The position numbers and the translations under genes are program-made. From assembly GCA_944381935.1 (NCBI GenBank), contig CALWMN010000004.1:1-64000 (forward strand): DNA of 64,000 bases. The letters run 5' to 3'. Source of the DNA: an uncultured Mediterraneibacter sp. Lineage in GTDB: Bacteria; Bacillota; Clostridia; Lachnospirales; Lachnospiraceae. The notes under the pieces are model-generated. The model searched no databases, was not told where the DNA came from, and saw nothing but the letters and a program-made list of their open reading frames with translations. Shown here in pieces: positions 51,807 through 60,819 of this stretch. Each line of letters opens with the position of its first letter. Within the stretch, counting starts at the first letter, position 1.

Positions 51807-52937
51807 TTATGCTTCCGCGATCTCCCCCATACTGATCGTGCACTGGAGCTGGTACGCCTCATCCAATATGACAAAGTCTGCATCCCTGCCCGCTTTCACA
51901 GCGCCTTTCTGGGTCAGGCCAAACTCCTTCGCCTGGTTTCCCGAGCTCATCTTCACGGCGTCTTCCAGGCTCGCCCCCGTGAATTTCATAACATTCTGGA
52001 ATGCCCTGATATATGTCAGGACACTTCCCGCGATCGTGCCGTCCTCCAGCCTCGCCGTACCATCCTTTACATAAACCGTCTGTCCCCCAAGCTCACTCTT
52101 TCCTTCCGGCATCCCTTTCGCGCGCATGGAGTCTGTCACCAGCTCGATCCCGTCGCTTCCCTTCACTTTATATGCCAGGCTGATCATCTGCGGCCTGATA
52201 TGGATCCCGTCGCAGATCAGCTCCGCATTTACACCTTCTGTGAGCAGCCCATATCCGGTCACGCCCGGCTCTCTGTGATTCAATCCGCGCTGTGCATTGT
52301 AGAGATGGGTCACGTGGCAGGCTCTTGAGGCTGTCAGCTCATCAAACGTGGCGTTGGAGTGGCCCGCGCTCAGTATGATGCGGTTGGACAGACACCAGTT
52401 TTCAAATTCCTCTGTCGCCTCTTCCGGGGCGTATGTTACAACACGGATGCGGTTCCCGCTCAGGTCATTCCAGTACGCCAGCGTCTTTTCATCCGGCGTC
52501 TTGATATAGGAGGGATCCTGCGCCCCCTTATAATTGACCGAGATAAACGGTCCCTCCAGATGGATTCCCTGGATAACCGGGTTCTTTTCCGCGGCTTCCC
52601 TGATGTTCTGCATCGCCTTCTCAATATTATCATAAGTCTGTGTCATGGTTGTGCAGAAATAGGAAGTGATCCCTTCCCTCGCCGTCATCTGTCTTACCAT
52701 CCGGTCAATCTCGTCCGGTGAGGCATCCATGCTGTCAAAGCCGTAGCCTCCGTGGCTGTGGACGTCGATAAACCCTGGAATCACATATTTCCCGCCCGTC
52801 TCAATGATCTCATCATCCTCCCGCGGCACATAATTTCTCATGTCATCCGCTTCAGAGATCCGCTCCCGATAACGGATATAGCCGTTTTCAATGGTCCTGC
52901 TTCCCGTGCAGATCGTCTTATTCTTTATTACTTTCAT
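51807..52937 (-). CDS. nagA: N-acetylglucosamine-6-phosphate deacetylase
   Basis: This 376-residue amidohydrolase converts GlcNAc-6-phosphate to glucosamine-6-phosphate. Visible residues are the metal-site region GFIDVHSHGGYGFDS near 55, IHLEGPFIS near 123 (metal-binding Glu), LSAGHSNATFDE near 185, HVTHLYNAQRGLNHREPG near 206 and LVTDSMRAKGMPEG near 264 (catalytic Asp). It lies 19 bp after ilvN on the same strand with no visible promoter, so it may be read from the ilv T-box promoter. It could process GlcNAc from the glycans targeted by the mannosidase locus. Confidence 0.93.
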   Translation of the reverse strand: MKVIKNKTICTGSRTIENGYIRYRERISEADDMRNYVPREDDEIIETGGKYVIPGFIDVHSHGGYGFDSMDASPDEIDRMVRQMTAREGITSYFCTTMTQTYDNIEKAMQNIREAAEKNPVIQGIHLEGPFISVNYKGAQDPSYIKTPDEKTLAYWNDLSGNRIRVVTYAPEEATEEFENWCLSNRIILSAGHSNATFDELTASRACHVTHLYNAQRGLNHREPGVTGYGLLTEGVNAELICDGIHIRPQMISLAYKVKGSDGIELVTDSMRAKGMPEGKSELGGQTVYVKDGTARLEDGTIAGSVLTYIRAFQNVMKFTGASLEDAVKMSSGNQAKEFGLTQKGAVKAGRDADFVILDEAYQLQCTISMGEIAEA

Positions 52938-52956
52938 ACGCTGCTCCTTTCTCTGT

Positions 52957-53466
52957 TTATCGCTCCATCATACTGATTGACTCAATACCGACACTTCCGC
53001 CCCTTACGACTTCTATGGTCTTAAATTCCTCTTTCATCAGCTTTACCACAGCGTCATTCTTCGTCGCGGTCTGCACAAACTCGACAAGGACGCTGTCCCT
53101 GCCATAGTCGATGACCTTTGCCTTAAATGTCTCCGCAATCTGGAAGACCTCCGCCTTATCCGCCGCACTGCATTTGAATACCTTGACATATAGGATCTCC
53201 TTCATCCTGACAAAAATATCCGTAAAGTCAATTACTTTTATCACTTCAATCATGCGGTTCAGCTGTTTTTTGATCTGCTCAAAGGTCTCGTCGTCACTCA
53301 CCGTCGCTATTGTCATCCTGGAGACAGTCGGGTCTTCTGTTGTGCCGACTGTCAGACTGTCCAGGTTATACGATTTCGCGGAAAAAAGACCGGATATTTT
53401 AGACAGCACCCCCACCTGATTTTCCACATAGAGGGAAATCCATCTCTTCTTCATATTGTTATCCAT
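52957..53466 (-). CDS. ilvN: Acetolactate synthase small (regulatory) subunit
   Basis: This 169-residue protein has an N-terminal ACT domain (RWISLYVENQVGVLSKISGL; NLDSLTVGTTEDPTVSRMTI) and the C-terminal ALS_ss domain (ELMYVKVFKC-like stretch EILYVKVFKC; VEFVQTATKNDAVVKLM). It binds valine and adjusts the catalytic subunit encoded 16 bp upstream. Length matches the family. Confidence 0.94.
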   Translation of the reverse strand: MDNNMKKRWISLYVENQVGVLSKISGLFSAKSYNLDSLTVGTTEDPTVSRMTIATVSDDETFEQIKKQLNRMIEVIKVIDFTDIFVRMKEILYVKVFKCSAADKAEVFQIAETFKAKVIDYGRDSVLVEFVQTATKNDAVVKLMKEEFKTIEVVRGGSVGIESISMMER

Positions 53467-53482
53467 CCTGCATGCCCCCTTC

Positions 53483-55201
53483 CTAACAATCTATGATCAT
53501 CTCTTCAAGTGTTCCGCCCGGCTTCACCATCGGATATACCATCTCCTCCGGGTCAATGATAAATTCAATCAGAGTCGGCGTTTTCTCGTTTTTCTTTGCC
53601 TCTTCAAACGCTGCCGCAATCTCTTCTCTCTTTGTAACACGGATTCCTTTTGCGCCGTAGCTTTCTGCCAGTTTCACAAAATCAGGCGTGTATTCCGGCA
53701 TCTCTTCCCCGTTCGTCCTCCGGTAAAGAGCCCCGGCGCGAAGGTTCGTCATCCCGTAGCGTTTGCCATAGAACAGCTTCTGCCACTGGCGCACCATCCC
53801 CAGATATTCATTGTTGAAGACACAAAGGATGAGAGGGAGTTCCTCGAGGACTGCGGTTGCGAACTCCTGTATGTTCATCTGCATCCCGCCGTCGCCCGAA
53901 ACTGCGATTACCCTTTTCCCCGGATTGCCAAGCTGCGCCCCGATCGCTCCCGGGAATCCGTATCCCATCGTCCCCAGGCCTCCTGACGTGATAAACTGTT
54001 TCTTTTCCGTTATCTCGGTATACTGGGTCACAAACATCTGATGCTGTCCGACATCTGCCACAACAATCGCATCATCAAACTGACGGTTCATCTCGTCGAT
54101 GATATCCTTCGGGCCAAGCTGGATGTGCTTTTTCATATCCAAGGGATGCTCCTGCTTCCACTCCTGTATCTGGCTTACCCATTTTGCTGTCTCGCAGGGT
54201 TCCACATATTCCTTCATCTTCATGATGGCTTCCAGCGCATCTGCCACGATCGGCACATCAACATGGATATTTCTGGAAATAGAAGCCGTATCAATGTCGA
54301 TATGTACGATCTGCGCCTTCGGGGCAAAGGCGTGCAGCTTTCCTGTAATCCTGTCATTAAACCTTGTTCCGATGGAAAAGAGCAGATCGCACTCCCCGAC
54401 TGCCATATTCGCGGCATAAGCGCCGTGCATCCCCAGATTCCCGATAAAAAGAGGATGATTCGTCGGGACGGCGCCCCTCCCCATAATCGTGGTCACAACC
54501 GGGACATTCGTCCGGTTCACAACTTCTGTGAACACCTCATTTGCACGTGCAATATTCACCCCTCCCCCCGCGAGAAACAGGGGACGCTTTGCTTTTTTCA
54601 GCATTTTCAGCGCCCGTTTAAGCTGTCCCATATGAACGCTTGTATTCGGTTTATATCCACGGATATTCACTGTCTGAGGATAATCGGCGCTTCCCAGCTC
54701 GCCCATCACGTCTTTCGGCAGGTCGACCAGCACCGGTCCCGGTCTTCCGGTCCTCGCAATATAGAAGGCCTCCTTGATGATCCTCCCCAGGTCTTCCCTG
54801 TTGCGGACCGTCACGCCGTACTTTGTGATACTTCTGGTGATCCCCACAATGTCTACTTCCTGGAAGGCGTCGTTTCCGATCAGGTGCCTTGCCACCTGTC
54901 CGGTAAAGCATACAAGCGGAACACTGTCATAGTTTGCCGTCGCCAGTCCTGTCACAAGATTCGTGGCTCCGGGTCCGCTGGTCACCAGGCATACGCCCAC
55001 CTTGCCTGTCGTTCTTGCATACGCGTCAGCCTCATGGACAAGAGCCTGCTCATGCCTTGGCAATATGACCCGTATATCATCCTGTTTGTACAGCTCATCG
55101 CTGATGTCGATCGTGCAGGCGCCCGGATATCCAAAGATCGTATCCACGCCCTCCTCTTTCAGAGCTCTCACCAATAATTTGTTCCCCGTGATCTTTCTCA
55201 A
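53483..55201 (-). CDS. ilvB: Acetolactate synthase large (catalytic) subunit
   Basis: This 572-residue TPP enzyme makes acetolactate or acetohydroxybutyrate for valine, leucine and isoleucine synthesis. I use TTG 55201, which follows AAAAGGAGG; frames open further upstream run through the T-box leader. The TPP-activating Glu is in LPRHEQALVHEADAYA near residue 47, FAD-region motifs include GRGAVPTNHPLFIGNLGMHG, and the TPP motif is AVSGDGGMQMNIQEFAT with FNNEYLGMVRQWQ near 445-480. It pairs with ilvN. Confidence 0.95.
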   Translation of the reverse strand: MRKITGNKLLVRALKEEGVDTIFGYPGACTIDISDELYKQDDIRVILPRHEQALVHEADAYARTTGKVGVCLVTSGPGATNLVTGLATANYDSVPLVCFTGQVARHLIGNDAFQEVDIVGITRSITKYGVTVRNREDLGRIIKEAFYIARTGRPGPVLVDLPKDVMGELGSADYPQTVNIRGYKPNTSVHMGQLKRALKMLKKAKRPLFLAGGGVNIARANEVFTEVVNRTNVPVVTTIMGRGAVPTNHPLFIGNLGMHGAYAANMAVGECDLLFSIGTRFNDRITGKLHAFAPKAQIVHIDIDTASISRNIHVDVPIVADALEAIMKMKEYVEPCETAKWVSQIQEWKQEHPLDMKKHIQLGPKDIIDEMNRQFDDAIVVADVGQHQMFVTQYTEITEKKQFITSGGLGTMGYGFPGAIGAQLGNPGKRVIAVSGDGGMQMNIQEFATAVLEELPLILCVFNNEYLGMVRQWQKLFYGKRYGMTNLRAGALYRRTNGEEMPEYTPDFVKLAESYGAKGIRVTKREEIAAAFEEAKKNEKTPTLIEFIIDPEEMVYPMVKPGGTLEEMIIDC

Positions 55202-55229
55202 TGTACTACCTCCTTTTCGCCTTTCCACG

Positions 55230-55567
55230 TATAAAGAAAAAACCCTAAGCAATGATATGCTTAGGGCGAATCTTCCATCCGTGTTACCACCTAAATTCAG
55301 AGAATCCTCTCTGCACTCTGCCGGTACGGGAACCCTCCATCCTGCCGGAAAAGTCCGATACCGCTTCCCTGTAACGTGGGAATTACGTTGAAGCCTACTG
55401 AGATCCGCTCCGTTCGGTCCACTGCTCAAAGGCTACTTCCATAACCCCGTCACGGAGATTTGCACCACCCATCTCCTCTCTCTGCATCCGGAAGCTATGT
55501 ACTCCTCCCTGTCTTAGCATTTTCTGCCCCGCTGTCCCAAAACCTGGACATGCGGCGGGTGAAATTT
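55230..55567 (-). promoter_or_regulatory. T-box leader of ilvB (probable valine specifier)
   Basis: The T-box sequence TAGGTGGTAACACGG (near 55293-55279) and the terminator CCCTAAGC...GCTTAGGG plus TTTTTTC (55266-55237) are clear. In stem I, GGAA-GTA-GCCTTTGAGC places codon GTA (55436-55434) at the specifier position, reading valine. UGGU in the T-box can pair with an ACCA tRNA end, as in tRNA-Val. Uncharged tRNA would prevent termination. The specifier assignment rests on pattern, not on a computed fold. Confidence 0.88.
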
Positions 55568-55573
55568 AAATAC

Positions 55574-55602
55574 ATTATAGTGTCTCTTTTTCGCTTTGTC
55601 AA
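55574..55602 (-). promoter_or_regulatory. Promoter of the T-box/ilvBN transcript
   Basis: TTGACA (55602-55597) and TATAAT (55579-55574) with a 17-bp spacer form a full-consensus promoter. Confidence 0.9.
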
Positions 55603-55649
55603 TGTCGATTTCTTGATTTAATTTAATCTCAGGCTATTCCCGCTGCCGT

Positions 55650-56327
55650 TCAAACCCAGATCCGCATTGCCAGAAGATAGACAGACAGATAGTAAAGAAT
55701 GAGGACCAACATTCCCCGCACTGCACTGCGCTTCCTTCCAAGCCGGTTTTTCCCCAGCAGAATGTCCGAGGCCACAAAGCATACAGCTCCCAGTACAGCG
55801 GCACTGCCTTCCCGTCCTCCCTGGAGCAGTCCGTATGCCACTGCAAGCGAAGCCATCAGGCTCAGGATAAGGATATACAGCACTGCCGGGACAAGGAGCC
55901 TTTTCTTTTTCAGATGAGGAAAATACGGATGCAGCACAGTATATGCCGCAGCGGCGAATACCACGAGAATAACTGCCGCAAAGCTTATGCCTTCTGGGAC
56001 AGTCCTTTCCATATATGCCCCTGTCTCCAGGATTCCCCGGGCACTCAGAAGGAATCCTGCCGCCACACAGATATGCCCTGCGCTGAAGCACGCGGCTCCC
56101 CGGACAAACCTGCACTCAAGCAGGACATCCGCAGCCATATAGAAGATCAGTCCCGCCAGCGTCCACAGGGCAGCGCCGGAAGGCTGCTCCACTGTATGGC
56201 GCAGAAGAAGAAAGGTCGGCGTCGCCGTGGCTGCCGCCTTGAAAAAAAGCGCTTTTGGTTTGTCCTTTTTCTTCAGGAACACATATAATGTGCCGAACAC
56301 TGCCATCAATACTGCCGCTTCTGCCAT
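55650..56327 (-). CDS. YhhN-family (lysoplasmalogenase-like) membrane protein
   Basis: This 225-residue protein has about eight membrane helices and YhhN/TMEM86 features: TPTFLLLRHTV, LAGLIFYMAADVLLE near residue 60, AVAYGLLQGGREGSAAVLGA near 165, CFVASDILLGKNR near 186, and ILYYLSVYLLA at the end. Eukaryotic members cleave the vinyl-ether bond of lysoplasmalogens; plasmalogens occur in clostridia, so a similar role is possible. ATG 56327 lies one base after the zinc permease stop, so it is the tail of that operon. Confidence 0.83.
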   Translation of the reverse strand: MAEAAVLMAVFGTLYVFLKKKDKPKALFFKAAATATPTFLLLRHTVEQPSGAALWTLAGLIFYMAADVLLECRFVRGAACFSAGHICVAAGFLLSARGILETGAYMERTVPEGISFAAVILVVFAAAAYTVLHPYFPHLKKKRLLVPAVLYILILSLMASLAVAYGLLQGGREGSAAVLGAVCFVASDILLGKNRLGRKRSAVRGMLVLILYYLSVYLLAMRIWV

Positions 56328-56328
56328 C

Positions 56329-57159
56329 CTATTTCCCACCCCGCCGGTTTCTGAGCGCCCCGACCAGCGCATACACACAAAGTGCCGCAATGTTTACCAT
56401 GACTACGCTTGCCCCCGCCGGGGTCGCACACACATAGGATACTGTAATCCCCACGACCAGGCAAACGACCGAGACGGCCGCGGAATTGACAATCACGCTC
56501 TTAAATGTCCTGCACACGCGCATGGATGTCAGCGCGGGGAAAATGATCAGGCTGGAGATCAAAAGGGCCCCCATCATTCTCATCCCCAGCACAATCGTAA
56601 CGGCCGTGAGCACAGCGATCAGCGTGTTGTAGAGACCTGCCCTGACACCTGTCGCCTGCGCGAAAGTCTCATCGAATGTTATGGCAAAGATTTTCTGGTA
56701 AAAGAAGAAAAAGAGAACCAGGACAATCACGGATAAAAGAACACTGAGCCTGACGTCCTCCTCACTCATTGCCAGAATGCTTCCAAACATATAATTATAA
56801 ACGTCTGTGTTCATTCCCGTTGTCACCGAGATCACCATAACTCCCACCGCCAGAGAGCTTGTGGAGATCAGGGCGATCGCCGAATCTCCCTTGATCCTGC
56901 TGCCGCCGCTGATCCGAAGCAGGAGCACAGCCGCGACCACGACCACCGGGATGGCGACCGTAAGCGGCGCGACATTCAAAGCTGCAGCCAGCGCCAGGGC
57001 TCCGAACCCCACATGGGAGAGTCCGTCCCCGATCATGGAATAGCGTTTTAACACAAGGCTGACCCCGAGAAGCGCAGAGCACAGGGCCACCAGCGTCCCC
57101 ACGGCAAACGCGCGGACCATAAAGGGATAGGACAGCATATGGAACAACGTATCAAGCAT
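56329..57159 (-). CDS. Zinc/manganese-type ABC transporter permease
   Basis: This 276-residue membrane protein of the ABC-3 family (ZnuB/AdcB-like) has about eight helices: YPFMVRAFAVGTLVALCSAL, VLKRYSMIGDGLSHVGFGAL near residue 35, ISTSSLAVGVMVISVTTG, and FDETFAQATGVRAGLYNTLI near 175. ATG 57159 follows TGGAGGTG and overlaps the ATPase stop by eight bases. It works with the ATPase and the binding protein next to it. Confidence 0.92.
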   Translation of the reverse strand: MLDTLFHMLSYPFMVRAFAVGTLVALCSALLGVSLVLKRYSMIGDGLSHVGFGALALAAALNVAPLTVAIPVVVVAAVLLLRISGGSRIKGDSAIALISTSSLAVGVMVISVTTGMNTDVYNYMFGSILAMSEEDVRLSVLLSVIVLVLFFFFYQKIFAITFDETFAQATGVRAGLYNTLIAVLTAVTIVLGMRMMGALLISSLIIFPALTSMRVCRTFKSVIVNSAAVSVVCLVVGITVSYVCATPAGASVVMVNIAALCVYALVGALRNRRGGK

Positions 57160-57862
57160 TTTGCCCACCTCCAAGAAATGTCTTTCCGATTCTGCTTTTG
57201 CGATAGTCTTCTGCTGTCCCGAAGAACAGGACTTTCTCCTGGAGATGCAGGATATGGCTTGCATCTTCCACCGCGCTTTCGATATCATGGGATACCATCA
57301 CAACGGCAATCCCGGACTCTCTGTTAATCCGGCGGATGAGCTGATAGAACTCTGCCGTCACAATCGGATCAAGGCCTGTCACCGGTTCATCCAGAAGGAG
57401 CAGCTTCTTTGTCGCACACAGCGCCCTTGCCAGCAGCGCACGCTGTTTCTGCCCTCCCGAGAGGTCCCGGAAGCATTGCCTGGCAAGATCACGGATTCCC
57501 AGTATTTCCATCTTCTCGTAGGCCTGCTGTTTATCTGCTGCCGTATAGAAGGGCCGGAATCCCCGGCTGTTTAACCTCCCCGAGAGGACGACCTCATAGA
57601 CGCTCGCCGGGAAGTCCTTCTGCACATCTGTCTGCTGGGGGAGATAGCCGATCTCATTTTGCTTAAGGCCGTCCCCGAACAGGATCGCCCCGCTCTCCAC
57701 TGCCTTGAGCCCGAGAATACTTTTTACCAGGGTACTCTTCCCCGATCCGTTCTCCCCGACAATGCAGAGATAATCGCCCGTACTTATCTCAAAATTCAGG
57801 TCCTTGACCACTGTCTGTCCCTCATAGCCTATCGATACATTCTCACATTTTATCAGTGCCAT
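57152..57862 (-). CDS. Zinc/manganese-type ABC transporter ATPase
   Basis: This 236-residue ATPase has all ABC motifs: Walker A GENGSGKSTLVK near residue 37, Q-loop GYLPQQTDV, signature LSGGQKQRALLARAL near 134, Walker B LLLLDEPVTGLD, and H-loop VMVSHDIES. It energises metal uptake with the downstream permease. It overlaps the binding-protein stop by ten bases. Confidence 0.94.
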   Translation of the reverse strand: MALIKCENVSIGYEGQTVVKDLNFEISTGDYLCIVGENGSGKSTLVKSILGLKAVESGAILFGDGLKQNEIGYLPQQTDVQKDFPASVYEVVLSGRLNSRGFRPFYTAADKQQAYEKMEILGIRDLARQCFRDLSGGQKQRALLARALCATKKLLLLDEPVTGLDPIVTAEFYQLIRRINRESGIAVVMVSHDIESAVEDASHILHLQEKVLFFGTAEDYRKSRIGKTFLGGGQNA

Positions 57863-58839
57863 CCGTTCAATGCCTCCCTTAAAGTCTCAACATTTCGCTC
57901 CATCAGGCTTACATAAGTCTCGCCGTTTTCAAAATCTTCCGCGGACAGATTATGACAACTGTAAAATGTCATCACCTTCGTTCCCGTCGCCTCTGCGACT
58001 GCATTGGCGATGTTGTCGCTGCTAAGCTCCATCTTCAGCACAACCGGCGCCTTGTCTTCCCGTGTTTTATCAATCAGAAACGCCATCGTCGCAGCACTCG
58101 GTTCCGTATCAGAGGCGCATCCCGGGAAGGCGGCATAATAGTCCAGTCCGTATGCATCTGCAAAATAGCGGAACGGGAAACGGTCCCCGAAGATCAGCAG
58201 ATTACTCTGTGAATGATCCACCACATCCCGGAATTTCCCATCGAGCATGGCAAGCTCTTCTGTATATCGCTTCGCATTGTCCTCATAAACATCACGGTTC
58301 GCCGGATCTTCCCGGACCAGGATATCCCGGATCTGCTCCACGATCAGGGCAGCGTTTTCCGGAGACGTCCAGACGTGCTCGTCTATCTCATGGACGGAAT
58401 GGTCCTCCGTCCCCCCTTCATGGCTGTGCCCGCCTGCCCCCTTCATTCCTTCGACATATTCTTCCTCCACGGTGTCCACACAGTCCATGAGCCTTAACGT
58501 GACCAGGTCTTCCTCCACAGAGTCCAGGATGTCCTCCACCCAGGCATCGTTCTCCCCTCCGACATAGATAAAAATGTCGCTGTTCTGGATCGCGATAATA
58601 TCCTGGGGTGTGGGTTCATAAGAGTGGGTCTCCTCGCCCGGCTTTAAAAGCATTTTCAGGTCAACCTGTTCCCCGGCGATCTCTCTGGTAAAATCATACT
58701 GGGGGAAAATCGTAGTGACAACGCTGAGCTTTCCATCCTCCCCATGCTCCCCCGCCGGTTCTCCTGCGCATCCTGCCTGCAGGCTTCCAAGAAGAAAGAG
58801 GCAGGCAAGCATCCGGGCAGTTTTTCTTTTTCTCGTCAT
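57853..58839 (-). CDS. Zinc/manganese-type ABC transporter binding lipoprotein
   Basis: This 328-residue lipoprotein (lipobox LQAGC near residue 23) belongs to the cluster A-I metal-binding proteins. VTTIFPQYDFTREIAGEQV opens the fold; His in GEETHSYEPTPQDI is the first metal ligand. A short histidine-rich loop, GGHSHEGGTEDHSVHEIDEH, precedes HVWTSPENA with the next ligand. Such loops are typical of zinc rather than manganese importers. ATG 58839 is chosen; an in-frame GTG at 58848 overlaps the folA stop. Confidence 0.9.
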   Translation of the reverse strand: MTRKRKTARMLACLFLLGSLQAGCAGEPAGEHGEDGKLSVVTTIFPQYDFTREIAGEQVDLKMLLKPGEETHSYEPTPQDIIAIQNSDIFIYVGGENDAWVEDILDSVEEDLVTLRLMDCVDTVEEEYVEGMKGAGGHSHEGGTEDHSVHEIDEHVWTSPENAALIVEQIRDILVREDPANRDVYEDNAKRYTEELAMLDGKFRDVVDHSQSNLLIFGDRFPFRYFADAYGLDYYAAFPGCASDTEPSAATMAFLIDKTREDKAPVVLKMELSSDNIANAVAEATGTKVMTFYSCHNLSAEDFENGETYVSLMERNVETLREALNGWH

Positions 58840-58844
58840 AACCG

Positions 58845-59336
58845 TCACACCCGCCGCTCATATTTTGTAAAGGCAAACTCCAGGTCAAAGCAGGTCTGCT
58901 CCTCGCCCTCTTCCGTCATCTCCCACTCTTCCATCTGATCCAGGTCCGGGAAGAAGGTGTCCGCCTGGAAGGCGCGGTCGATCCTGGTGACATAGACCGT
59001 ATCGCAGTAGGGAAGGAGCATCCTGTAAACACTCTCCCCTCCGATGACATAGACCCGCTCCGTGTCGTATTTTTTCAGTTCTTCCAGAAGCTCCTCCTCT
59101 GAGTGGACGACCACTGCATCCTTCACCTGATAATCCCGGTTCCCGGTCAGGACAATATTCACCCTGTCCTTGAGCGGAAGTCCGTTCGGAAAGCTCTCCA
59201 AAGTCTTTCTCCCTATCACCACAACGTTTCCTGTCGTAGTCTCCCGGAAAAATTTCATATCTGACGGGATTCTGACAAGGAGCTTGTTCCGATAGCCGAT
59301 CCCCCAGTTTCTGTCCGCTGACAATATTGCTTTCAA
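58845..59336 (-). CDS. folA: Dihydrofolate reductase
   Basis: This 163-residue enzyme regenerates tetrahydrofolate with NADPH. Motifs: KAILSADRNWGIGYRNKLLV at the N-terminus, PSDMKFFRETTTGNVVVIGR (active site and cofactor), LKDRVNIVLTGN, and VYVIGGESVYRMLLPYCD near 100. It lies 17 bp after thyA, whose reaction makes dihydrofolate, and its stop lies beside the zinc transporter start. Confidence 0.95.
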   Translation of the reverse strand: MKAILSADRNWGIGYRNKLLVRIPSDMKFFRETTTGNVVVIGRKTLESFPNGLPLKDRVNIVLTGNRDYQVKDAVVVHSEEELLEELKKYDTERVYVIGGESVYRMLLPYCDTVYVTRIDRAFQADTFFPDLDQMEEWEMTEEGEEQTCFDLEFAFTKYERRV

Positions 59337-59353
59337 TCTGTTTTCCTCCTGTT

Positions 59354-60202
59354 TTACACCGCAACCGGAATATTTTTCATCTGCGGATGCGTCTCATAAT
59401 TCTCCAGTTCTACGTCGTCCGGCGTGAAATCATAGAAATCCCTGACCTCGGGATTGAGCCGGAAAACGGGCGCCGGAAGCGGTTCCCTGGAGATCAGTTC
59501 CTCGATCATAGGGATATGCCGGTCATAGATGTGGGCGTCCGCAATCACATGGACAAACTCTCCTGCTTTCATGCCGCACACCTGCGCAAGCATATGGAGC
59601 AGCACCGCATACTGGCACACATTCCAGTTGTTCGCGGTAAGCACATCCTGTGAGCGCTGGTTTAAGATCCCATTCAGGGTCAGGACGTCACTGCCCTTCT
59701 CCTTCGTCACGTTAAATGTCATGCTGTATGCGCACGGGTACAGATTCATCTCGTGGAGATCCTGATGGACATACAGGTTCGTCATGATCCGTCGGCTGTA
59801 TGGATTGTTCTTCAGGTCATAGATCACCCGGTCGACCTGGTCCATCATCCCTTCTCTGTACTGGTGTTTCACACCCATCTGGTAGCCGTACGCTTTCCCG
59901 ATCGATCCGCTCTCATCTGACCAGCTGTCCCAGATATGGCTTTTCAGTTCGTGCACATTATTTGACTTCTTCTGCCAGATCCAGAGCAGCTCGTCCACAC
60001 AGCTCTTAATCGCCGTGCGCCTTAGGGTCAGCGCCGGAAATTCTTTCGACAGGTCATACCGGTTCACTACCCCGAACTTTTTAACCGTGTAGGCGGGCGA
60101 TCCGTCCTCCCACACCGGACGCACCTTCTCTCCCTCCGTGCTCGTGCCGTTGTCTATGATATCGCGGCACATGTCAATAAAAACTTTATCTGCGTAACTC
60201 AT
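59354..60202 (-). CDS. thyA: Thymidylate synthase
   Basis: This 282-residue enzyme makes dTMP from dUMP. The family is clear from SPAYTVKKFGVVNRYDLSKE, ALTLRRTAIKSCVDELLWIW near residue 60, and the dUMP-binding region LNQRSQDVLTANNWNVCQYA. The catalytic Cys lies in MNLYPCAYSMTFNV near 170, where most ThyA enzymes show PCH; this PCA form resembles the divergent Bacillus ThyA branch. ATG 60202 follows AAGGAGGG. It is coupled to folA. Confidence 0.93.
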   Translation of the reverse strand: MSYADKVFIDMCRDIIDNGTSTEGEKVRPVWEDGSPAYTVKKFGVVNRYDLSKEFPALTLRRTAIKSCVDELLWIWQKKSNNVHELKSHIWDSWSDESGSIGKAYGYQMGVKHQYREGMMDQVDRVIYDLKNNPYSRRIMTNLYVHQDLHEMNLYPCAYSMTFNVTKEKGSDVLTLNGILNQRSQDVLTANNWNVCQYAVLLHMLAQVCGMKAGEFVHVIADAHIYDRHIPMIEELISREPLPAPVFRLNPEVRDFYDFTPDDVELENYETHPQMKNIPVAV

Positions 60203-60278
60203 GTTTCCCTCCTTGTCAAAGCATTCCCTTTCTCCATGCCGCACGCCCATTTCTGGCGCGCGGAAACGGCGCCGCAGA

Positions 60279-60713
60279 TCACGGATCTGCGATATTGTAG
60301 AGAAGCTTTTCCAGATTTTTCCTCAGCGCCGCGACCTCCCGTTTTGTCATGCCGCGGGTCAGCTCCTTGTCCATCTTCCTTCTGTCCATCTCCATCCGCC
60401 TCTGGATATCATATGCTTTTTCCGTCAGATAGATGTTCTTCTTCCTTCTGTCATTCGCGTTCGGCACGCACAGGATATACCCCTTCTCATCCAGGCGCTT
60501 GAGCAGGCCGGTCACAGTCGGATTTTTCAGGCAGAGACCCTTCTCCACATCTCTCTGGCTGACCTCGTCTTTGCTCGTATGAAAGAGATAATCCAGGACT
60601 GCGCACTGCGATGACGTAATCCCCAGCGTCCTGAGTTTTTCATTTAAATCCTTTTCATATACGTTATTGATCTGTTTAATCATAAAACCTATGGGCTGGC
60701 TGCGTTTTTCCAT
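60279..60713 (-). CDS. MarR-family transcriptional regulator
   Basis: This 144-residue regulator has a MarR winged helix: ITSSQCAVLDYLFHTSKDEV, SQRDVEKGLCLKNPTVTGLL near residue 55, KRLDEKGYILCVPNANDRRK with the wing. Its position before thyA-folA-zinc transporter genes recalls AdcR, but the histidines that bind zinc in AdcR (H-x3-H in the last third) are absent. ATG 60713 follows GGAGG. A stronger start at 60750 opens a 24-codon frame that ends inside the gene at 60676. Confidence 0.87.
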   Translation of the reverse strand: MEKRSQPIGFMIKQINNVYEKDLNEKLRTLGITSSQCAVLDYLFHTSKDEVSQRDVEKGLCLKNPTVTGLLKRLDEKGYILCVPNANDRRKKNIYLTEKAYDIQRRMEMDRRKMDKELTRGMTKREVAALRKNLEKLLYNIADP

Positions 60714-60819
60714 CTGCGTCCTCCACTCGTCCAACATCACATTCTGTCATAGCGGCTTCCTCCAATGTCCACAGTATATCATAAAAGAACTGCCCCCGGA
60801 AGGTCCCTGTCCCCAGATA

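Noticed and set aside
55202-55429. An N-terminal extension of ilvB of about 76 residues
   Set aside because: The extra frame is the T-box leader and terminator read as protein. TTG 55201 has an ideal ribosome site and gives the normal length.
60279-60713. Calling the MarR protein AdcR, the zinc repressor
   Set aside because: Gene context fits, but the C-terminal histidine ligands of AdcR are missing.
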